A stretch of 64,000 nucleotides of DNA from Leucaena leucocephala (lineage: Eukaryota > Streptophyta > Magnoliopsida > Fabales > Fabaceae). Every line of letters begins with the position of its first letter. Positions within the stretch are counted from its first letter, which is position 1. The translations under genes were made by a program, and so were the position numbers. Positions 57,158 to 64,000 of this stretch are shown here, in pieces. The notes below the pieces were generated by a model. That model searched no databases. It was not told the origin of the DNA and worked only from the letters and a program-made list of their open reading frames with translations. The stretch covers positions 12,600,501-12,664,500 of the forward strand of contig CM073518.1 of the NCBI GenBank assembly GCA_037074615.1. Direction: 5' to 3'.

Positions 57158-57811
57158 TCACAGTTGATATGTTTACTTCTGGTTTAATAGGGAGTGTCAT
57201 TGAGTCTTTAAGTTAGATTTAATTGTATCGAGTTGATATGTTTACTTCTGGTTTATTGATTCAATTAGAGTAGTAGATGACAAAGAAGTAGGGAACCGAG
57301 TTGGATTTCTTATTTCTGCAATAATGAACTTTTGATTAATTCTCATCTTTGATCTAGTTGAACATAGATATGATTAATTGAAGTAATTATGTTTAATTCA
57401 TATTCTACTATCCCTGAGTTGAATAATTCCTATTCTCTATTCAATGTCTGCGAGTTGTAGTTTTGATTGAGATTTAGCTAGCAAGTTGTTAGCTAACATA
57501 TTCTAATTCAATTGATTAACTCTTGATATTATGTGGATAATGAAGGTAAGGTAATCTCCAAGGGAACACACTTGTTATTCATTCATCTCATCATCTTAAT
57601 CACATAAAAATAGAAACAATAGCATAGATTACTTTTTGAAGTTAGTTGATAGTTCAAAAAATAACTCATCTGCTTAACTTGTTAATTTGTAGCTCAATAG
57701 ATTAATTAGAAACTCTGACATCCATTAGCTCCTTATGATCTGACCTAGGTTAGCCTCCACTTACTATTGGTTAACTTAGTTTTGTTTGATAATTAGAAAT
57801 GACAGTTATCA
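57158..57811 (+). repeat. Athila-like LTR fragment with an internal 69-bp duplication
   Basis: Ends GACAGTTATCA at 57811. Its 5' part is missing. GTTGATATGTTTACTTCTGG occurs at about 57162 and again 69 bp later. What follows at 57812 is protease DNA in the other strand, not a primer site, so this is a truncated solo LTR or a rearranged end. Confidence 0.8.
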
Positions 57812-59099
57812 CCAGCCATCAATTTTAGAATTAATGCATAACACATCACCGTTGGATAAAGAAAAAGAAGAGAAATCAGTAGAGGAGTAAGAAATGGGAA
57901 GTTCTTCAACTTTATCATCATTATCAAGCTCACAAATATCATCACACTCATTTTCAAGTAATGCATCAATCATGTTAAGTCCTAGGAGAAGATAATCCTG
58001 ATGTGGGTTTCCATACATGTTAAACTAAATTATGTGCCCACCAAATTCTATTTTAATAATTCCATCTTTCATGCAAATCATGATTAGTTATCCTCAAGAA
58101 TGGCCTTCCTAGACTAAGAGTACTATCATTAAGAGACTCATTTGTCATATCCAAAATATAAAAGTCCACAGGAAAAATAAGGTCCTTAACTTGAACTAAA
58201 ATGTCTTATAAGATTCCCTTAAGATTTATAATACTTTTATCAGCCAATTGAGTTAACACACTAGTTTGTTTAATCAAGTTCACTCCCAGAGCATGATAAA
58301 TTGAACTAGGCATCACATTAATAGCAGCACCTAAATCTAATAATGCTCTGGAAATAGTTATTTCACCAATTGTACAAGGAATAGAAAATGCACCTGGATC
58401 TTGACACTTTACTGGAAGTTGAGCTTTAAAAAGTGCAGAAGCTTTAGGTCCCACTTACACCATTTTATTAGGTTTGTATCTTTCTCGTGATTGCAATTAT
58501 CCTTCAAACACTTTGCATATTCTAGCACTCTTTGAGCCCTTTCCAGCATAGGCACATTTACTTCAATCTTGCTGAAAAATTCAATTACTTCTTTGTTCTG
58601 TTGCTCTAAGGCTTTCTTCTTACTACTCCTGAATTCCCTTGGGGCAGGTAAATCCTTCAAATTCACTTCTTTCTCAACTAACTCAGAATTTGTTTCTTTT
58701 TGCTTGAGCTAGGAATTGACTATTGATTGTGTTTCTTCAGTTGTGTCCACTCTAGGGTTTCCTAACTCAGAATCCATAGCCTTAAGTAGCTCAGTTTCCT
58801 AGCTGTTTGGTTGTCTATAACCTTTAGAATCTTGTACTGAGTCAATTTGACTTTCTATAAGATCAACTATAACCTCTTCATTCCTAGGGAGTTGTGCTTC
58901 CTTCTTGCTTTCAGACTTCTCAATGCTATTCCTCATTAGACTGCTGGAATCAGTGTCTACCCACATTCCTCTTCATTTTTAGCATCTATAACTTGCTCCC
59001 CATTTCTCAAACTTATAGCATTCACAGATTTGGGGTTAACAGCTGTGTTTGAAGGTAGATTTCCACCAATTTTGGCATGAATATCACTTACTAAATTGG
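57812..59099 (-). pseudogene. gag-pro: Protease and Gag C-terminal region of a diverged Athila-like copy
   Basis: Reading leftward from 59099: NLVSDIHAKIGGNLPSNT and NAISLRNG (the LRSGK-type motif), a Glu-rich spacer, then NVPMLERAQRVLEYAKCLKD near 58500-58560. The protease follows (KASALFKAQLPVKCQDPGAF, active-site region RALLDLGAAINVMPSSIY at about 58300-58350), then SLLGL-type residues near 57980. Stops and frameshifts separate the blocks. It differs at many residues from copies A and B, so it belongs to another subfamily; DLGAA is the expected Athila-type active site. RT and LTRs of this copy are not in the window. Confidence 0.87.
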
Positions 59100-59933
59100 T
59101 GATAAACTCATATTTATAATGATTTTTAGAGTGTTTAAAGAGAATTTTATTATTGATTTTGCCCCCATTTACCAATATGATGAGCAATTAATTATTAAAA
59201 TAAAATTGAAACAAGTGAAAAATTAATTGATGAGATTTTAGTGATTAATTGGGTAAATAATATGTTTCTTCCAATTTTCCATTACAGGCCAAATATACTA
59301 ACAGAATGGATAGCTAGTGATGGTTTGACAGCTGGAAGTTGGACTTAATAGGTAGAACTGAGCATGTGCTGGGCCCAGTAATTAAGGAGCTATTAGCAGA
59401 AGCAAGTGGGAGAATTACACATGTGCTGCTAACAGAATCACATAGATAGGGAGTCAACAAAAGCAAGTGGGTTAACAGTTGGGGGAACACATGTGCTTAT
59501 AGCTAGAGGGAGTTTAATTCAGAGCTAAATTCACACATTCCACACTTCCATAACAGCTCATCATATCGACACTCACTCTACTATTCATGGATGGCACTAT
59601 TCATGCACAGCACACTGTTCACACATCAGTCATTCACTCTAGTCAAACCATATCACTCATTCCACACTTTTATATATTCACATCATCTGTACATATCATA
59701 TCATCACAATATACAAGACATTACACACATCTGACACCATACACACTGCCATCCATTATTCCTTCCATCTCCATCTTCAATCTTCTTTGCAACTTTCCTC
59801 TGTTCTAGTCAATAGAACCAAAGGAAAGTTTTGCACTCTTTTTCATCTCCTTCTTCTTCCACCATGATTGTTGTTGTACCTTCTATTGCTGTTGAAGTTC
59901 TAATGGCAATGCAAGGCTAAGCTACTGGCTCTC
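59100..59933 (+). repeat. Athila-like LTR, 5' part
   Basis: Begins TGATAAACTCATATTT and contains the hairpin at 59791-59830. At 59934 it is interrupted by the start of a second LTR in the same orientation. Confidence 0.85.
59791..59830 (+). other. Conserved inverted repeat in the Athila-like LTR
   Basis: Fourth copy of the AACTTTCCTCTGTTCTA hairpin, loop GTCAA; one arm carries a single substitution. Confidence 0.78.
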
Positions 59934-60416
59934 TGATAAACTCATATTTGTACTGATTTTTAATATGTTAAAAGATATTTTATTATTGATTTTATCTACA
60001 TTTATTATTATGTTGAGCAAATTAGTTAATAATATAAAATTGGAGTAGTTGGAAATTAAATGATGTGATTTTAGTACTTAATTGGACAAATAATCTGTTT
60101 ATTCTAATTTTTCATCACAGGCCAATGCACTACCAGAATGGATTAAAGGAAAATGATAGCTGGATTAAAGAAGTTGATGACATGTGATAGCATATGGGCT
60201 AGATCCAAGAATTAAGTACCAGATTGCAAGTGGGGGATCATGCATGTGATGGCACATGGAGGAGTACTATTCACGCACAGCACACTGTTCACACATCTGG
60301 CATTGATTCACACCCAGAACACTCCATCTAAACAGAAATCACATGGCTAAATGAACAAGTGGGCTGACAGCTGGAGGGATCAGAATTTTGGATACACCCA
60401 CAATTCATGCAATACA
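59934..60416 (+). repeat. Second Athila-like LTR, 5' part
   Basis: Starts TGATAAACTCATATTTG directly inside the preceding LTR. It is split at 60417 by the solo LTR below and probably continues at 62283-62322 and 63241-64000. Confidence 0.82.
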
Positions 60417-61678
60417 TGTTGGAAATTGTGCCCTAGGGGCCAATCATTGTATCGGGTTATCACATTATTTGCATGTTTACTGTGATGACCATCCTTGGAT
60501 AACTCGTGATCTTATCCTAAATGTCCCTGGTCGGTCATCTATGCGGGAGCAGAGATGAAATAAGACCAGTATGACTTTGAAGATATATAGAGATATAAAT
60601 CAAAGTCATAGGCACATGTAAGAGTACAGGGTGCTGGACCGACCCGCTATGAGAGAGCTGCATGGGTCAAGTCATAAGCTTCTCTCATATACAAGCCATG
60701 TCACTATGCCCTTTGACCTGAGATCATCATGGATTCCTACATGACAAACGCTCAGCTTTGACCTAGTCAAAAGTCACTTTTGACCGAGTGATCATAAAGG
60801 CTATGCTCGGGCTTAGTGTTTTTTCATGCGGAGGAATGTGAATGGTCAAGATGGAATTTGTCCCTCACATTCGTAGAGAGATATTACTGGGCCCCTCGAT
60901 GAGTGAGTCTGAGAAATGTATGGCCATACTGGAATGGAAGGGTAGTTCCATTTCTATATTCAGACTACTCAGGGATCGAGAAAGTAACGATCAGGAACAG
61001 GAGGATGACGTTCTCCATGCCTCATCCTTGACCGAAATATCGTGTGACAAAAGGGACGTGATATGGTTGTATGAAAGGTTACATCGTTTAACGATCCTCA
61101 TATGTTTTGGGTAGTCATAATGCCTTGCTAGAGACCGCTTACGACTTGTGGGTCAGTATAGTAACTGGCCCACTGCCAACTTCATATGGGCCTACAGGGT
61201 CGCACACAAAACAGCCCAATGCGAGCTATGATATCCAGATTCATTGAATCTAAGAGATGTCTAGATTCAATGAATAATCTAGGGTGGATATATATTTTAT
61301 ATATATATATAAATTAGTTTATATATATATTATATATATAATATAAGAGATATTTGTAAGATTTAATTTATAAGGATAAATTAAATCTCTATCATTTTTG
61401 AATTTGAATTTAAATGGATATGATCTATTTGAATTTGAAATTCAAATTGATAAGATATCTCAAATTTGATTTATGAGAATAAATCAAATATAATTCTGTC
61501 TTATCTTTATTTTAAATTAAATAAATAGGTGAATTAAATCTGTGGGACGGATTTAATATAAACCATATTTATTTAATCAGTTTCTTATTAAATTATGCAA
61601 TATATGATATTGTATTAATTTAGAATTAATATAAGATTAATTCTGAAGCCCGGCCCTATTAGAAGCCCGATAGCTTCC

Positions 61679-61686
61679 TATATATT
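61679..61686 (+). promoter_or_regulatory. TATA-like box of the solo LTR
   Basis: TATATATT after a C/T-rich stretch, followed about 30 bp later by GGAGCTAGGGTTCC, a plausible start region. Orientation follows the LTR ends. Confidence 0.55.
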
Positions 61687-61949
61687 TGACATTAGGAGCT
61701 AGGGTTCCACACACAACAGATCTCTTCACACACATTCAGTCGTGAGAAAAGGGGGCAGGGAGAGTGCAAAAGGTTTGCACATAAGAAACTGCCGAGATAG
61801 AGATGGTGAGGACGGAATCTCTAGAAAGCCCTAGAGGGACAAGAGGCGCTAGCACGTCGTTCGCGATTGGAACGCTGTTCGTGTGGATACCGGTAGAGGA
61901 AGCCGATCTGAGCTGTCGACTTCTACGATACGACCAGACACGAAGCAAG

Positions 61950-62155
61950 GTCGCGACTAGAACACGCTGAGGTCGCGACCATACGGGCATCTGAACGTCA
62001 GAAATCCGAAAAGAAGAGGCAGGTCGCGACTTGAAGCTGACGAGGTCGCGACTACAAACTCCAGAGACTTCAGGTCGCGACTAGAAGCAGAGGAGGTCGC
62101 GACTAAAATGTTCCAGAGGTGAAGAGTCGCGACTAGTGGACACTGAGGTAGCGAC
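61950..62155 (+). repeat. GTCGCGAC paired-palindrome array in the solo LTR
   Basis: Seven perfect GTCGCGAC boxes and one GTAGCGAC start at 61950, 61972, 62023, 62045, 62074, 62096, 62126 and 62148. They form four pairs, each exactly 22 bp apart; pair starts are 73, 51 and 52 bp apart. The linkers contain CCAGAG, like the CACAGAG linkers of the Athila-like arrays. Confidence 0.92.
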
Positions 62156-62322
62156 CAAAGCTTGAAACCGAAGGTAACACTTCTTTCTCCTTGACTTAAA
62201 CACATTCGGTAGATCCTGACTGGAAATGGAAAAATTTTTAAAGTTAATTTCCGCTGCGTGTCTTCCAATTCCCTTCAATACACACCTCACCTCACTTCAG
62301 AAGTTTTCGTTCATGTGCTGAT

Positions 62323-63240
62323 ATAAGGTACAAATATGGATCGGCTAGAGACAAGTTAGGAAACTAGACGAATGATAGAAGGTAAGACCTTAAGAGAACC
62401 TGTCTCTTACAACCCTAGCCATGGAGACACCACAAGGATGATCAGCCCTTGATACAGTTGAGTATTCCCACGAGAATATGAGGCGGCAAGCAAAGCTCAC
62501 TCAAGAGAAATAAAATCTCTAAAATTCATTCATCCAAATCTGCTTCAATTACAAAAAACGTAGCCTTACATAGGAAGCAAAAGAACAATCTAGAATAAAA
62601 AAACCCTACGTCATAAATGCCATAAATGTGCCTTAATGATGATTGACTATCTTGGTTGGCACCAATTAAGGCTAAAGGAAATAGGAAAATTACATTTTCT
62701 TGAAGAAAAAGGCTGCTACCTAAAAAATAGGAAACTAACCTAAAATATTCTTATGCAATCTTTGACCAAAAGGCCTTATTTAATGCAAATAGAAATGGAA
62801 ACTTAAAAAAAACAAAATTAAACCATGACTAATACATAAAGACGCCTTCTTGATACTTCTTGAATATTCTTGGACGTCACTTATGCTCCTCCTCCAAGGC
62901 ACATACTTGTCACATGGTATTTGGAGTGAATTCTTTAATCTGGACTGCACATGGGCCTTGTGCATCATCTTGTTCGGCTTCTAGCAATGTAATCACCATG
63001 TTTGGACCCTTGATGGGCTGATTGAGGGATGCTTCTTCCAAATAAATAGGTTCTAACTCTTTAAGATCTTTTATCAAATAATTTAATGCCTCTTTCATAG
63101 ATTTGGTCCTTGCTCTCGTCATTGGGCCTGCAATGCCTTGTATTGGGTCTTTTAGAGTATTGGACTTTCATCTTTTAGCTTGGGCTCCACGCTCCGTGTT
63201 TTGGTCTTCCTTTGATGCTTGATCCTGCCATGCTCCTCTA
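62323..63240 (-). mobile_element. Inserted remnant of another Ty3/gypsy-like element
   Basis: About 0.93 kb interrupts the Athila-like LTR and is bounded by a 12-bp direct repeat (TCATGTGCTGAT at 62311-62322 and 63241-63252). Read leftward it has a leader, a short gag start and then AT-rich non-coding DNA resembling an LTR leader (complement of GAGATTTTATTTCTCTTGAG near 62500). No LTR ends are recognisable, and the repeat is longer than the 5-bp TSD usual for LTR elements here. Confidence 0.55.
62910..63122 (-). pseudogene. gag: Gag N-terminal fragment (70 codons) of the inserted remnant
   Basis: Starts at the ATG at 63122 with MTRARTKSMKEALNYLI, a pattern (MTRA-TK-x-KEAL) common at the Gag start of one group of plant Ty3/gypsy elements. 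The frame then turns into VQIKEFTPNTM and stops at 62910, far short of a Gag. The rest of the gene is deleted. It is unrelated in sequence to the Athila-like and Tekay-like Gags of this window. Confidence 0.55.
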
Positions 63241-63252
63241 TCATGTGCTGAT

Positions 63253-64000
63253 GGACAATTCACGTGGAAAATATGGAACAAGAGGAAGCATGTGCTTATA
63301 ACAGATGCAAGTGGGCTACAGTTGAGGAAGCATGTGCTGGAACATAGGGGAGTTTCAATCACACCATCTGATTCCATCTCACACTCTCACACACTCATTC
63401 CACACTCCTATATATCACACCATCTACACACATCCAGAGATCATCTAGCATACTCCACTTCACAAATCTGATTGCATTCCACACTTCTCTCATATTCATA
63501 CACCCTCATTCACGCAGACCACTCTTCTTATCCATCTCCATTTTCTCTCACGCCACCTGCACTTCTACTCTATTTTGAGAAGGAGAAACAGAGACCATTC
63601 CATCTTTATCTTCTCCTTCCATTTCCACATGACTACTGCTATGTTTTCTGTTGCTGCTGGAGTTCAGATGGCAATATAAGGCTAAGCTGCTGTGCTTTCT
63701 TGGAGATAATGCTAATCCAGAATCCTTGAACTGAAATAGGGAGTGTCATTATGTTTTTAATACAGAATTGATTGTATCGAGTTGATATAGTTAATTCTGT
63801 AATTACTAATACAATTAGAGTTAGTAGATGACAAAGAAGTAGGGAACCGAGTTGGATTTCTTATTTATGCATAATTGACCTTTGATTGATTCTTAACTTT
63901 GATCGAGTTGAACATAGTTGTGATTAATTGAAGTGAATCACTAACAGAGTACAGTTGTATCTGTTAATTCATATTCTTCTATCTCTGAGTTAAATGATTC
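63253..64000 (+). repeat. Continuation of the Athila-like LTR to the window edge
   Basis: Matches the family LTR from the CATGTGCTG region through TTCCACACTCCTATATATC to the GGAACCGAGTTGGATTTC block. It runs past the window end, so its 3' border and its relation to 59934-60416 cannot be closed here. Confidence 0.82.

Larger units (their letters stand above)
60417..62277 (+). mobile_element. Solo LTR of a different, possibly Ty1/copia family
   Basis: The 1861-bp unit begins TGTTGGAAATTGTGCCC and ends TTCCCTTCA, and is flanked by perfect 5-bp repeats ATACA (60412-60416 and 62278-62282). The TGTTGG start is common in copia LTRs, but no internal region exists to prove the class. It has an AT dinucleotide tract near 61290-61345, AT-rich inverted stretches at 61375-61510, a TATA-like TATATATT at 61679 and the paired-box array at 61950-62155 in the presumed transcribed leader. 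The frame at 60842-61114 lies inside it and shows no known motif. Confidence 0.9.

Noticed and set aside
60842..61114. 90-codon open frame inside the solo LTR as a gene
   Set aside because: No recognisable motif, and it lies wholly inside an LTR with an independent explanation. Without a conserved homologue it is best seen as incidental.
61275..61345. AT dinucleotide tract as a replication origin or matrix-attachment site
   Set aside because: A simple microsatellite inside an LTR explains it; nothing else supports such a role.
61950..62155. CRISPR-like array (short palindromic repeats with equal spacers)
   Set aside because: The 14-bp spacers alternate with longer linkers, the repeats are only 8 bp, the setting is a plant LTR, and there are no cas genes.
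61957..62268. Protein with VATSSASSRDL repeats on the minus strand
   Set aside because: The repeat is the translation of the GTCGCGAC array. The DNA palindrome, not the peptide, is conserved across families and frames.
1..64000. Host genes, organelle DNA insertions, tRNA or rRNA genes
   Set aside because: None could be recognised on either strand; every long frame is retroelement-derived.

Overview
This window looks like plant nuclear heterochromatin, probably pericentromeric or another gene-poor block of an angiosperm chromosome. I find no host gene, tRNA or rRNA. Almost every stretch longer than 300 bp can be assigned to a long terminal repeat (LTR) retrotransposon, an LTR remnant or a satellite. 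The plant assignment rests on three things: Ty3/gypsy elements of the Athila-like and Tekay/Del-like types, primer-binding sites of plant retrotransposon type, and a nested-insertion architecture. I cannot name the species.

The oldest layer is an Athila-like family with LTRs of about 1.5 kb that begin TGATAA and end TTATCA. Copy A (plus strand) runs from a 5' LTR at 3603-5102 through decayed gag, protease, reverse transcriptase/RNase H and integrase to a polypurine tract at 24868-24878. Copy B (plus strand) starts with a broken LTR ending at 33368 and has gag at 33954-34705 and 47477-48890. Minus-strand copies occupy 50839-54130 (integrase end), 54341-57157 (3' end) and 57812-59099 (protease/gag of a diverged copy). 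Solo LTRs with clean 5-bp target-site duplications (TSDs) sit inside these copies at 6257-7813 and 19746-21232, and one with an imperfect TSD at 34706-47476.

The youngest layer is Tekay-like. A complete minus-strand element at 35660-46897 (TSD ATGAA, 2838-bp LTRs that differ at two positions by eye) encodes an accessory ORF, Gag-protease, and RT-RNaseH-integrase-chromodomain broken by one frameshift. A non-autonomous element at 10277-19352 (TSD CAAAC) has 3.58-kb LTRs and codes only for Gag; it interrupts copy A just before RT. A third LTR with decayed internal DNA lies at 25106-31266, and the left window edge (1-2710) is a fourth, decayed relative. A solo LTR of another, possibly copia-type, family lies at 60417-62277 (TSD ATACA).

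Satellite DNA lies at 2711-3602, 49313-50838 and 54131-54340. It has a period of about 745 bp built from five related sub-units of about 145 bp, and retroelements have landed in it.

The most striking unexplained structure is an array of paired palindromes. Two GTCGCGAC boxes stand almost always exactly 22 bp apart (start to start), and pairs repeat roughly every 50-75 bp. Arrays occur in the 5' leader and in the 3' non-coding region of the Athila-like elements, and in the seemingly unrelated solo LTR at 60417-62277. CpG decay variants (GTCACGAC, GTCGCAAC, GTCATGAC) dominate in old copies, while the solo LTR has near-perfect boxes. This looks like a shared cis-acting hairpin or protein-binding module whose function I cannot assign.
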